Both the position numbers and the translations under genes were made by a program. A stretch of 64,000 bases of DNA from JAQUOT01 sp041651575 (GTDB lineage: Archaea > Nanobdellota > Nanobdellia > SCGC-AAA011-G17 > JAFCDX01): contig JBAZJB010000001.1 of NCBI GenBank assembly GCA_041651575.1, positions 1-64,000 on the forward strand, given 5' to 3'. A model generated the notes under the pieces. That model saw only the letters and a program-made list of their open reading frames with translations, was not told the origin of the DNA and did no database searches. Of the stretch, positions 42,415 to 51,700 are shown piece after piece; position 1 is the stretch's first letter, and each line of letters begins with the position of its first letter.

Positions 42415-45051
42415 ATGGAACATGAACATAAAAACCTGGAAATAGAGAAAAGAAAAGAAGATTTTTTGAGAAAGATCAAAGAGAATAAAAATGCAATTAG
42501 TTATATAATTTTAGCAATAATAATTTGGTTTTCTTATTGGTTAAGAACTTTAAATGTTAGTTTTTTAAAAGATGTTACAACCGGAAAATATATTCCTAGT
42601 GAATTAGATTCTTTTGTTTTTTTAAGATATGCTAGAGAAATAATAGAAAAAGGATCTATAATGGCTCATGATGTTTTAAGATACTCACCATTGGGTTTTG
42701 ATACTGGTCAAGAAGCAAATTTATTATCTTATGTTGTTGCTTATATGTATAAATTTTTACATATTTTTAATTCAAATATTACTTTAGAATATGTTGATGT
42801 TATTTATCCCGCAGTATTTTTCTGTATATCTTTGGTAATATTTTATTTGTTAATTAAAAAAATCTTTAATTCAAATGCAATTGCTTTATTATCTTGTGCA
42901 TTTTTGTCAGTTATTCCAGGTTATTTATATAGAACAATGGCTGGATTTGCAGATAAAGAAGCATTAGGTTTAACTTTTATGTTTTTAACATTCTATTTAT
43001 TCATTTCTGCATTCCAAGAAAAAGAATTAAAAAACTCTTTGATATATTCTGGATTAGCCGCATTATCAACATTTTTTATGGCATTGGCTTGGGGAGGAAC
43101 AAGTTTCGTATTTTTAATTGTAGGTCCATTTGCTTTAATAGAAATATTTTTTAGTAAATTTGAAGAAAAAGATATATTTGCATATTCTTTGTATACTTTA
43201 TTGTTAACTTTATTATTAGTAATATTCGCTCCAGGAAGATATTCTTTAGATGTATTATTTACCTCAGTAACTTCTGCTATTATGTATCTTGCATTTATAG
43301 TTGGAGCATTATACTACTTTATTTATTATAAAAATATTTTTAATATTAAAGAAAAATTAGAAAAGAAATTACCAATAAGTTTATTCTGTTTCCTTGTAAC
43401 TTTTGTTTTTGGTTTAATATTTTTATTGATTTTTATGAGATCTGAATTATTAAATGAAATAACTGGTTTGTATTTGTCGTTAACTAATCCTTTTGGTTAT
43501 AATAGGTGGATATTGACTGTTGCAGAAAGCCATCAACCTTTCTTTAATCCTGATTGGATTAGCCAAATGAATATTTGGTATATACTCTCCTTTATTGTTG
43601 GATCTGTTTTATTATTTTATAATATGCTTAAACCTTTAGGAAAGAAAGTAAAAGAATTAACCTTACTATATACCTTATTTATTTGCGCATTTATATTTAG
43701 TAGATATTCTGCTAGTTCTACCCTAAATGGTTCAAATACCTTATCTTTATCCTTATATCTTGGTTCTTTAATTATCTTTTCAGGAATTTTAATTTATTCT
43801 TATCTAAAAACCTTTTATAAAGACTATAATTTATTTTTGAAAATTAAAGAACTAAATAAAAATTATATTTTCATGTTTATTTGGGTTATTGTTATGGTAG
43901 TTGCTGCAAGAAGTGCTATTAGATTATTAGTAATTTTAATTCCTGTAGCTACTATACTTGTTTCGTATTTTGTTATTAATTTAATTAATTATTTTAAAGA
44001 AAATGAAAAATACAAAAAAAATAATTATTATTTCTGGATATTATTAATAATAGCAGGTATAATCTTATTTTTTATTTTTGTACCTTTTACAAAAGCGGTT
44101 TATTTTCAAGCAACACATTCAGGTCCTGCTTATAATAATCAATGGCAAATAGCAGGAGGATTTATAAGAAATAATACTGCTTCTGACGCAGTATTTGCAC
44201 ATTGGTGGGATTATGGTTATTATGTTCAAGGTGGTTTTGATAGACCAACAATCACAGATGGGGGAAATTTTATTTCTGCTTGGAATTATTATATGGGAAG
44301 ACATGTTTTGACAGGGCATTCTGAACAAGAAGCTTTAGATTTTTTATATCCTCACAATGCTTCATATTTATTAATTATTTCAGATGAGATTGGAAAATAC
44401 CCTGCTTATTCAAGTATCGGTGCTGATGAAAATTATGATAGGTATTCTTGGATTCCTACTTTTACTTTGGATGAAAAAAATGTACAAGAAACTAGGAATG
44501 AATTGGTTTATGCTTATATTGGAGGAACAATGTTAGATAAAGATATAATTTATAATGGAATTGTTTTACCAAAAAATATTGCTGGAATTGCAGGATTTTT
44601 AGTTCCGATAGAAAAAGACAACCAAACTTTTGTTAAATTTAATCAACCTACAGCTGTAGTTGTTTATAATAATAACAGATATGATATTCCTATAAATTGT
44701 ATTTTCTTTAATAAAAAAGAATATACTTTTAATACTACTAATGGAATAAATGGTTGTTTGATGATAATCCCTACAATAACAGGACAACAAGCAAATATGA
44801 TGGGAAGTTCATTGTATCTTTCTCCAGAAGTAAAACAAACTTTATTTACTCATCTTTTCTTATTTGGAGAAGAATCAAAAAACTTTAAATTATTTTATAG
44901 CGATGAAAATAATTTTCCATTAGCAGTATATACCGGATATGGTTTATTAGGTCCATTAAAAATTTGGAAAATAAATTATCCTTCAGACATACAATATAAT
45001 GCAACTTATAATAGAATAGAATTACCAAGTGAAAATATTTTAAAGGTTTAA
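42415..45051 (+). CDS. aglB: Oligosaccharyltransferase STT3/AglB
   Basis: An 878-residue membrane enzyme that transfers lipid-linked glycans to Asn in N-X-S/T on the outside of the membrane. About 13 transmembrane helices cover residues 20-565. SELDSFVFLRYAR near residue 64 holds the first acidic catalytic motif, GFADKEALG near 184 resembles the second acidic loop, and the soluble domain begins with HWWDYGYYVQGG, whose Trp597-Trp598-Asp599-Tyr600-Gly601 is the family signature for acceptor recognition. The C-terminal domain (about 600-878) is extracellular. It heads a run of glycan genes (lipid carrier transferase, flippase, glycosyltransferases). Confidence 0.96.
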   Translation: MEHEHKNLEIEKRKEDFLRKIKENKNAISYIILAIIIWFSYWLRTLNVSFLKDVTTGKYIPSELDSFVFLRYAREIIEKGSIMAHDVLRYSPLGFDTGQEANLLSYVVAYMYKFLHIFNSNITLEYVDVIYPAVFFCISLVIFYLLIKKIFNSNAIALLSCAFLSVIPGYLYRTMAGFADKEALGLTFMFLTFYLFISAFQEKELKNSLIYSGLAALSTFFMALAWGGTSFVFLIVGPFALIEIFFSKFEEKDIFAYSLYTLLLTLLLVIFAPGRYSLDVLFTSVTSAIMYLAFIVGALYYFIYYKNIFNIKEKLEKKLPISLFCFLVTFVFGLIFLLIFMRSELLNEITGLYLSLTNPFGYNRWILTVAESHQPFFNPDWISQMNIWYILSFIVGSVLLFYNMLKPLGKKVKELTLLYTLFICAFIFSRYSASSTLNGSNTLSLSLYLGSLIIFSGILIYSYLKTFYKDYNLFLKIKELNKNYIFMFIWVIVMVVAARSAIRLLVILIPVATILVSYFVINLINYFKENEKYKKNNYYFWILLIIAGIILFFIFVPFTKAVYFQATHSGPAYNNQWQIAGGFIRNNTASDAVFAHWWDYGYYVQGGFDRPTITDGGNFISAWNYYMGRHVLTGHSEQEALDFLYPHNASYLLIISDEIGKYPAYSSIGADENYDRYSWIPTFTLDEKNVQETRNELVYAYIGGTMLDKDIIYNGIVLPKNIAGIAGFLVPIEKDNQTFVKFNQPTAVVVYNNNRYDIPINCIFFNKKEYTFNTTNGINGCLMIIPTITGQQANMMGSSLYLSPEVKQTLFTHLFLFGEESKNFKLFYSDENNFPLAVYTGYGLLGPLKIWKINYPSDIQYNATYNRIELPSENILKV

Positions 45052-45052
45052 A

Positions 45053-46033
45053 ATGAGAGTAATACTTATTTGTTTAATTTTAGGATTTTTATTAACTTTG
45101 TTTAGTGCTAAATATGTTATCAATTACTTAAAAAAAATAGATATTAATGTTAAAGATCTAAATAAAAAGAATACGCCCTTAGTCCCAATTTCTGGTGGAA
45201 TGATGGTGCTTGGCGGGGTTGTTTTTAGTTATTTAATATTTATTTTTATACAAACTTTTATCTATAGTAATCCTGCATATGTTGTAAATATATTTGCAGT
45301 TTTAACTACTCTTTTATTAATAACTTTAGTTGGATTTATAGATGATTTATTAATTCATAAATCTAAAACTGAATCAAAAGGATTAAAACAGTGGCAAAAA
45401 CCTTTACTTACTTTATTTGCTAGTATTCCATTAATTGTAGTAAATGCAGGAGATACAACAATGTTTTTACCTCTTCTTGGAAAAATTAATTTTGGTTTAT
45501 TATATCCTTTGATTTTAATTCCTATTGGGGTTGTTGGTGCAGCAAATATGGTTAATATGTTTGCAGGATTTAATGGTTTAGAATCTGGATTAGGATTAAT
45601 TTATACGAGCATGTTAGGACTTTATGCTTATTTTCATGATTCTTATTTAGGATGTTTAATAGCAATTGTTACTTTTGCTTCATTAATAATATTTTATTAT
45701 TATAATAAATATCCTGCTAAAGTTTTGCCTGGAGATTCACTTACATATTTATTGGGTGCTAGTTTGGCTTGCATAGCAATTATAGGTAATTTGGAAAGAG
45801 CCGCTTTAATATGTGCTATACCTTTTTTTATAGAATTTATACTAAAGGCAAGAAATAAATTTAATGTTAAAAGTTATGGGTATTTTAAAGATGGAAAAGT
45901 GAAATCTTATTATGATAAAATTTATTCAATACCTCATATATTTACTAGAACCGGAAAATTTACAGAAAAACAGATTGTTTTATTTTGTTTATTGATTGAA
46001 TTATTTTTCTCTAGTTTAATTTGGTTAGTATAA
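45053..46033 (+). CDS. Polyprenyl-phosphate sugar-1-phosphate transferase (GPT/MraY-WecA superfamily)
   Basis: A 326-residue membrane enzyme with about ten helices that loads the first sugar-phosphate (often GlcNAc-1-P) on the dolichyl-phosphate carrier. Signature stretches are KNTPLVPISGGMMVLGG near residue 42, GFIDDLL near residue 95 (the DD motif binding metal), GAANMVNMFAGFNGLESGLG near residue 165 (NxxNxxDG-like loop, here ending in FNGLESG) and a C-terminal PFFIEFILKARNKF. The extracellular/cytoplasmic topology is typical. It starts one base after the STT3 stop and is probably cotranscribed; product likely starts the N-glycan. Confidence 0.9.
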   Translation: MRVILICLILGFLLTLFSAKYVINYLKKIDINVKDLNKKNTPLVPISGGMMVLGGVVFSYLIFIFIQTFIYSNPAYVVNIFAVLTTLLLITLVGFIDDLLIHKSKTESKGLKQWQKPLLTLFASIPLIVVNAGDTTMFLPLLGKINFGLLYPLILIPIGVVGAANMVNMFAGFNGLESGLGLIYTSMLGLYAYFHDSYLGCLIAIVTFASLIIFYYYNKYPAKVLPGDSLTYLLGASLACIAIIGNLERAALICAIPFFIEFILKARNKFNVKSYGYFKDGKVKSYYDKIYSIPHIFTRTGKFTEKQIVLFCLLIELFFSSLIWLV

Positions 46034-46034
46034 A

Positions 46035-47285
46035 ATGCACAAAAAGATTATAAATTACATAAAAAATGAAGCTATTTTTAAGGGGAGCATAATTTTATTA
46101 ATTTCTACTGGAATTTTATATGTTTGTAGCTATCTTTATCATTTTTATACGGGAAGAGTTCTTGGACCAGAACAATATAGTATTATTGGAACATTATTTT
46201 CTCTTTTATATATAATTTTAGTTCCTAGTAATACTATTCAAATGAGTATAACTAAGTTTGTTTCTGAATTTAAAACAAAAAAAGAATACGGAAAAATAAA
46301 ATATTTATTAGTTAAATCTTTGAAGAAACTATTTTTTTATGGGGTTTTATCTTCAATAATTTTTATTGCAATTAGTCCCTTTTTAGCTAAATTTTTAAAA
46401 GTTCCTTTAATTCCAGTAATAATTTTAGGTATAAGCATAGTGTTTTCTTTATTAATTCCAAGTGCAAGAGGAGTATTACAAGGCTTACAATCTTTTAAAT
46501 CTCTTGGAATTAATTTATCTATAGAAGGATTTGGTAAAATTGGATTTGTAATTTTATTAGTGAGTTTAGGATTTGGAATCAATGGAGCAATTTTTGCTTT
46601 AGTTCTGTCTTCGCTAGTAGCATTTTTAATAATTTTAAAACAATTAAAACCTATTTTTGCATATGAAGTAGAACCATTTGAAACAAAACAAGTATATAAT
46701 TATTCTTGGCCCGTATTGATGACTTTCCTATCTTTGACTTTAATGTATTCAATAGACTTATTATTAGTTAAACATTTTTTTAGTAATATAGATGCAGGAC
46801 ATTATGCTGCTTTGTCTTTAATAGGAAAAATATTATTTTTTGCAACATTCCCAATTATACAAGTAATGTTCCCCTTAGCATCTGAATTAAAAGCAGAAAA
46901 ATCAGAAAAAAAACATTTATTACATTTGTTGTATAAATCTTTAGGAATTATTTCTTTGATAAGTTTTGGAATAATAACCCTTTATTTTCTATTTTCAAGA
47001 TTGATGGTAACTATCCTATTTGGAAATGATTATCTTAATATCTCTCCTTTAATTGGATTCTTCGGAATTTTTATGTTAATTTATTCATTAATTTATTTAT
47101 TTTCATTTTATAATCTCTCTATAAATAAAACTAAGTTTGTCCCAATTTTAATCCTTTCTAATATAATAGAAGCTATTTTTATTTGGTTTTATCATCCTTC
47201 AATTTTACAAGTAGTTTACTCATTGATAATTTTAAGTTTCATAACTTTAATATTTATAATAATGTATACTAAATATTCAAAATAA
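46035..47285 (+). CDS. Polysaccharide flippase-like protein (Wzx/MATE-like)
   Basis: A 416-residue protein with about 12 transmembrane helices, of the polysaccharide biosynthesis exporter superfamily. The N-terminal GSIILLISTGILYVCSYLYHFYTGRVLGPEQYSIIGTL is the typical opening, and GRVLGPEQYG-like sequence marks the family. It would flip lipid-linked sugars to the outer face for STT3. One base separates it from the genes on either side, so it belongs to the same operon. Direct substrate is unknown. Confidence 0.88.
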   Translation: MHKKIINYIKNEAIFKGSIILLISTGILYVCSYLYHFYTGRVLGPEQYSIIGTLFSLLYIILVPSNTIQMSITKFVSEFKTKKEYGKIKYLLVKSLKKLFFYGVLSSIIFIAISPFLAKFLKVPLIPVIILGISIVFSLLIPSARGVLQGLQSFKSLGINLSIEGFGKIGFVILLVSLGFGINGAIFALVLSSLVAFLIILKQLKPIFAYEVEPFETKQVYNYSWPVLMTFLSLTLMYSIDLLLVKHFFSNIDAGHYAALSLIGKILFFATFPIIQVMFPLASELKAEKSEKKHLLHLLYKSLGIISLISFGIITLYFLFSRLMVTILFGNDYLNISPLIGFFGIFMLIYSLIYLFSFYNLSINKTKFVPILILSNIIEAIFIWFYHPSILQVVYSLIILSFITLIFIIMYTKYSK

Positions 47286-47286
47286 A

Positions 47287-48003
47287 ATGGTAAAACTATC
47301 GGTAATAATTCCGGCTTATAACGAAGGAAAGAAAATATATTCAGATTTAAAATATATTCTTAATTCTATAAACAAAGTTACAAAAGATTTTGAATTAATT
47401 TTAGTAAATGATGGATCCAAAGATAATACCCTAGAAGAGGTTAAAAAAATTAAAGACAAAAGACTAAAAATTTTAAATTACGAACAAAATAAAGGTAAGG
47501 GTTATGCTTTGAAATATGGTTTTAATAAAGCCAAAGGAAAATATATTACTTTTATGGATGCAGATTTGGATATAAACCCAGGATCTTTAGAAAATTTCTT
47601 TAAATATATGGAATTTTATAATGCAGATATTATTATAGGAAGTAAAAGACATCCTCAATCAAAAGTTCATTATCCTATATTAAGGAGAATATTAAGTAGG
47701 GGTTATCAATTGTTTAATTTTGCCTTATTTAGATTAAGTGTTAGTGATACTCAGTCTGGTTTAAAACTTTTAAAATATGAATGTGCTAAAGATTTGATGG
47801 ATAGGGTTATTGTTAAAAAGTATGCATTTGACTTAGAATTGCTTGTAAATGCGAAAAGAAGGCATTACAAGGTAGTTGAAGCCCCTATAGTCTTAGATTA
47901 CAAATTTGAGACTACGATGAATTTAAAGGCAGTTATAGGCATTTTTATGGATACTTTAGGCATAGCTTATAGAACTTATATCCTTAGGACTTATGATAAG
48001 TAA
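47287..48003 (+). CDS. Dolichyl-phosphate glycosyltransferase (GT2, AglD/DPG synthase-like)
   Basis: A 238-residue cytoplasmic GT2 enzyme. The GT-A fold begins LSVIIPAYNEGKKI, followed by LILVNDGSKDNT (acidic substrate loop), MDADLDINPG (metal-binding DxD), and SGLKLLKYECAKDL, a typical dolichyl-phosphate glucosyl/mannosyltransferase stretch. Absence of C-terminal membrane helices favours the short form. It would make dolichyl-phosphate-linked sugar for later steps by membrane glycosyltransferases such as the GT39-type gene at 53794. It ends the one-base-gap run that starts with STT3. Confidence 0.88.
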   Translation: MVKLSVIIPAYNEGKKIYSDLKYILNSINKVTKDFELILVNDGSKDNTLEEVKKIKDKRLKILNYEQNKGKGYALKYGFNKAKGKYITFMDADLDINPGSLENFFKYMEFYNADIIIGSKRHPQSKVHYPILRRILSRGYQLFNFALFRLSVSDTQSGLKLLKYECAKDLMDRVIVKKYAFDLELLVNAKRRHYKVVEAPIVLDYKFETTMNLKAVIGIFMDTLGIAYRTYILRTYDK

Positions 48004-48042
48004 TTTCAAAAGGTTTTTAAATGTTTTATAATAAAGGTATTT

Positions 48043-48804
48043 ATGCAAGTCGTAATTTTTTGTGGGGGTCTTGGAACAAGACTAACTGAACTAACTGAGG
48101 AAATACCAAAGCCTTTGATAGAAATAGGCGATAGGCCTGTTTTATGGCACATAATGAAAATATATTCTTATTATGGGATTAATGATTTTATTCTTTGTTT
48201 GGGGTACAAAGGGGATAAAATAAAAGATTACTTTTTAAAAAGTTCATTAAGAAATAATGATTTTTCTATAATTAATAATAAAATTAATTTACATACTAAA
48301 AATGAGGAAAAATGGAATATTACTTTTGTAGATACTGGAGAAAATGCTACTAAAGCTGAAAGATTAATGAAAGTTAAGAAATATATTCAAGGAGACAATT
48401 TTTGTGTTGCTTACGGAGATGATGTTTCTGATGTAAATATTTATGAATTAATTAAATTTCATCTTAAACATAAAAAAATAGCAACTATAACTGCCGTTCA
48501 AATAGCTAATCAATATGGGGTTTTGGAATTTAATGAAGATAAATTAATTACTTTATTTAAAGAAAAACCTTTAATGAAAGAGTGGATAAATGGGGGATTT
48601 ATGGTATTTAACAAAAAAATATTTGACTATATCAAAAGCGGATTTGAACTTGAAAAAGAGATTTTTGAAAATTTATCAAAAGATAAACAAATTTATGCTT
48701 TTACTCATAATGGATTTTGGAAAGGAATGAATATAATAAAAGATACTAAAGATTTGAATGCTCTTTGGAGAGACGGAAAAGCTAAATGGAAGGTGTGGAA
48801 ATGA
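48043..48804 (+). CDS. rfbF: Glucose-1-phosphate cytidylyltransferase
   Basis: A 253-residue nucleotidyltransferase making CDP-glucose from CTP and glucose-1-phosphate. The N-terminal GGLGTRLTELTEEIPKP is the nucleotide loop, and the family-typical stretches YSYYGINDFILCLGYKG, VDTGENATKAERL, YGDDVSDVN and the end FWKGMNIIKDTKDLNALW match bacterial RfbF closely. A TATA-like TTTTTAAATG about 28 nt upstream of the ATG suggests a new, near-leaderless transcript. It overlaps the dehydratase gene by four bases. Confidence 0.92.
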   Translation: MQVVIFCGGLGTRLTELTEEIPKPLIEIGDRPVLWHIMKIYSYYGINDFILCLGYKGDKIKDYFLKSSLRNNDFSIINNKINLHTKNEEKWNITFVDTGENATKAERLMKVKKYIQGDNFCVAYGDDVSDVNIYELIKFHLKHKKIATITAVQIANQYGVLEFNEDKLITLFKEKPLMKEWINGGFMVFNKKIFDYIKSGFELEKEIFENLSKDKQIYAFTHNGFWKGMNIIKDTKDLNALWRDGKAKWKVWK

Positions 48805-49772
48805 ATTTTTGGGAAGGTAAAAATATTTTTGTAACCGGTGGAACTGGTTTTATAGGGACTTGGTTAGTAAAAGAATTAGTAGATAAAGGAGCAAATGTAT
48901 GTTGTTTAGTAAAAGAATATCCTAAAGAAAGTAATTTTTTAAGTTTTAATTTAGATAAAAAAACAAATTTAATATTTGGAGATATGTTAGATATTGGTTT
49001 GATTAAACTTTGTTTAGAAAAATATGGCATAGATACTGTTTTTCATTTAGCAGCACAACCTTTAGTTCAAATTGCTCTAAAAAATCCATTAGAAACAATA
49101 GAAACAAATGTAATGGGTACTCTAAATATTTTAGAATCTTGTAGATTAAATCAGAATGTTAAAAGAATAGTTGTTGCTTCTTCTGATAAAGCTTATGGTT
49201 CAAGCGATAAATTGCCTTATGATGAAACTTTTTCTTTAAAAGGATCTTATCCTTATGATGTTTCTAAGTCTTGCACTGATTTAGTAGCACAAGCTTATGG
49301 AAAAACATATAATATGCCTGTAGCAATTACAAGATTTTCTAATGTGTATGGTGGAGGAGACTTGAATTTTGATAGAATTATTCCTGAAACGATTAAACAC
49401 ATATTACATAATGAAGAAATTTTAATAAGAAGCAATGGAAAGTTTACTAGAGAATTTTTCTATGTTAAAGATGCAGCAAATGCCTATATAACTTTAGCAG
49501 AAAAAATACAAGAACTAAATTTAAAAGGAGAGGCTTTTAATTTTGGAACAGATAAACCAGTTATTATACTAGATCTTGTTAAAAAAATTATTGAAGTTTC
49601 TGATAAAAAAGATTCAAAGATAAAAATACAAGACATTGCTAAAGCAGAAATAAAGGACCAATATCTATCTTCGGAAAAAGCTAGAAAAATATTAAATTGG
49701 GAGCCAAATTATTCTTTAGAAGAAGGATTAAAGGAAACTTATATTTGGTACAAAAATTATTTTAAAAAATGA
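48801..49772 (+). CDS. rfbG: CDP-glucose 4,6-dehydratase
   Basis: A 323-residue extended short-chain dehydrogenase using the product of the previous gene. The NAD-binding TGGTGFIGTW, the Ser-Ser in VASSDKAYG, and Tyr-x3-Lys in YPYDVSKSC are all present; RFSNVYGGGD is the sugar-binding loop. The ATG at 48801 (ATGA overlap) is preferred to the in-frame ATG at 48786; MNFW...FVTG is the usual RfbG start. GGAAGGTG upstream is a good ribosome site. The product CDP-4-keto-6-deoxyglucose would need further enzymes that are not visible in the window. Confidence 0.9.
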   Translation: MNFWEGKNIFVTGGTGFIGTWLVKELVDKGANVCCLVKEYPKESNFLSFNLDKKTNLIFGDMLDIGLIKLCLEKYGIDTVFHLAAQPLVQIALKNPLETIETNVMGTLNILESCRLNQNVKRIVVASSDKAYGSSDKLPYDETFSLKGSYPYDVSKSCTDLVAQAYGKTYNMPVAITRFSNVYGGGDLNFDRIIPETIKHILHNEEILIRSNGKFTREFFYVKDAANAYITLAEKIQELNLKGEAFNFGTDKPVIILDLVKKIIEVSDKKDSKIKIQDIAKAEIKDQYLSSEKARKILNWEPNYSLEEGLKETYIWYKNYFKK

Positions 49773-50743
49773 TAAAATTTTCTATTATAATACCTGTAAG
49801 AAAAATAGGAGAATATGTTCACGAAGCTATTCCTCATTTTAATAATCAAACTTATAAAAATTTTGAAATAATTGTTATTTCTGAAGCCGATGAAAATGTT
49901 AAATTTCCTAAGACTAAAATTATAAAGGTTGGACAAGTTCCTCCTGCAGAAAAAAGAAATACAGGAGTTATAAATGCAAAAGGAGAAATCTTAGCTTTTA
50001 TAGATGATGATGCTTATCCAGAAAAAGATTGGCTTGAAAAAGCATTAAAAGATTTTGAAGATAAAAATATTGTTGCTGTTGGAGGTCCTAGTTTGGTTCC
50101 AAAGAATGCAACTTTTTTCCAAAGAGTTTCTAACAAAGTTTATGAGTTAAGTGCAACAAAAACCGGAGATAGATATGGAAAAGGAAAGAGAAAAGAGATA
50201 GATGATTGGCCTACTTGTAATTTTTTTGTAAGAAAAAAAGATTTTGATGAAGTGAAAGGATTTGATTCAAAATATTGGGGCGGAGAAGACACACAAGTAT
50301 GTTATTCTTTATTAAAACAAGGTAAAATGATTTATGATCCAGAACTTTTAATTTATCATCATCCTAGGAAAAGTTTAAAACAACATTTGAAACAAACTTT
50401 CTTTTGGGGTATGTGGAGAGGATTTTTTATGAGAATACATAAAGAATCTAGACAATTATTATTTTTTATCCCAGCCCTTTTTGTTTTAGGTTTGTTTTTT
50501 GGATTAATATTCTCTTTATTTTCTAAATTAATAATGTATGCTTATTTAGTTTGTTTATGTTTATATGGATTGTTTTTATTAACGATTGGAATAAAGACAA
50601 AAAGCATAAAATTATTTTTTCCAGTAATGTTTTTGACTTTTTTAACTCAAATATCTTATGCTTTGGGTTTTTTAAAAGGAATTTTATCTAAAGATGGCCC
50701 AATTAAAAAAACCTTAAATCCTTCGGAGAAGTTAAAAATATGA
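49769..50743 (+). CDS. GT2 glycosyltransferase with C-terminal membrane helices
   Basis: A 324-residue membrane-bound GT2. The fold begins FSIIIPVRKIGEYV; the metal-binding acidic motif is AFIDDDAYPEKDW, followed by GGPSLVPKN and WGGEDTQVCYSLLKQG (an ED acceptor/catalytic loop). About three helices follow from residue 230 on. The reading frame overlaps the previous gene by four bases and the next gene by four, so it is in the CDP-sugar operon. Sugar donor and acceptor are unknown. Confidence 0.88.
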   Translation: MIKFSIIIPVRKIGEYVHEAIPHFNNQTYKNFEIIVISEADENVKFPKTKIIKVGQVPPAEKRNTGVINAKGEILAFIDDDAYPEKDWLEKALKDFEDKNIVAVGGPSLVPKNATFFQRVSNKVYELSATKTGDRYGKGKRKEIDDWPTCNFFVRKKDFDEVKGFDSKYWGGEDTQVCYSLLKQGKMIYDPELLIYHHPRKSLKQHLKQTFFWGMWRGFFMRIHKESRQLLFFIPALFVLGLFFGLIFSLFSKLIMYAYLVCLCLYGLFLLTIGIKTKSIKLFFPVMFLTFLTQISYALGFLKGILSKDGPIKKTLNPSEKLKI

Positions 50744-51699
50744 AAGTATCAATAATACTTCCTACTTATAATAATGAAAAAACAATAGATGAATGTTTAA
50801 AAAATATATTCGAACAGAATTTTTCTAAGAAAGATTTTGAAGTTTTAATTATTGATGGGGGTTCTACAGATAAAACCTTGGAGATTGTAAAAAAATATCC
50901 TACTAGGATATTAAATAATTCTTTTAGAATAGAAGAAAGAGCTAGAGTACAAGGAATTAAGCAATCAAAAGGAGAAATTTTGTGTTATGTTGATGCAGAT
51001 AATTTTATTTTAGATAAAGGTTGGCTTAAAAAAATGGTAAAACCATTTGAAGACAAAGAAATAACTGGTTCTGATACTTTATATTTTACTTCCAGAAAAA
51101 AAGATAGATTAATAACAAAATATTGTGCTTTAATCGGGGGAGATGATCCAATTGCAATTTATTTAGGATTGCATGATAGATTTAATTATTTTAAAAATGA
51201 TTGGACAAAATTTCCTTATAAAATACTAGAGAAAAACGAAATTTATACAAAAGTTCAGTTAGATCATAAAAAGATTCCTGCTATGGGTTCGAATGGATTT
51301 TTATACAGAAAGAAAGATTTAATTAAAATTAAATATGAACCCTTTATTCATACAGATATTATTTACAAATTAGTAAATTATGGATATGATAAATTTGCAA
51401 AAGTGGATACAGGAATTATACATTATATGTTTGGATTAAGAGATTTTTTTAAAAAGAAGACAAGAAGAATGAAAAGAAGAAATAATCAAGAAGTTAAAAT
51501 AGAATATTCTGATTATGGTTTGACTAAATTTGATATAATTAAGGGTTTATTATGGGTTGCTTTGATTTTACCTGTATTTTATGATACTATTAAAGGATTT
51601 ATTAGAAAACCGACATTAGCTTGGATTTTACATCCTATTGCAACATATGGAACCTTAATTTTATATATCTATTACAATAGTTTAAGATTATTTAAATAA
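50740..51699 (+). CDS. GT2 glycosyltransferase
   Basis: A 319-residue GT2 enzyme with KVSIILPTYNNEKTIDECL, LIIDGGSTDKT and the acidic CYVDADNFILDKGW motif. The middle section is shorter in acceptor-loop motifs than its neighbours, and the final third has hydrophobic segments (about 265-315) that may tether it to the membrane. It overlaps the previous gene by four bases and is followed after one base by another GT2. No sugar specificity can be assigned. Confidence 0.87.
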   Translation: MKVSIILPTYNNEKTIDECLKNIFEQNFSKKDFEVLIIDGGSTDKTLEIVKKYPTRILNNSFRIEERARVQGIKQSKGEILCYVDADNFILDKGWLKKMVKPFEDKEITGSDTLYFTSRKKDRLITKYCALIGGDDPIAIYLGLHDRFNYFKNDWTKFPYKILEKNEIYTKVQLDHKKIPAMGSNGFLYRKKDLIKIKYEPFIHTDIIYKLVNYGYDKFAKVDTGIIHYMFGLRDFFKKKTRRMKRRNNQEVKIEYSDYGLTKFDIIKGLLWVALILPVFYDTIKGFIRKPTLAWILHPIATYGTLILYIYYNSLRLFK

Positions 51700-51700
51700 A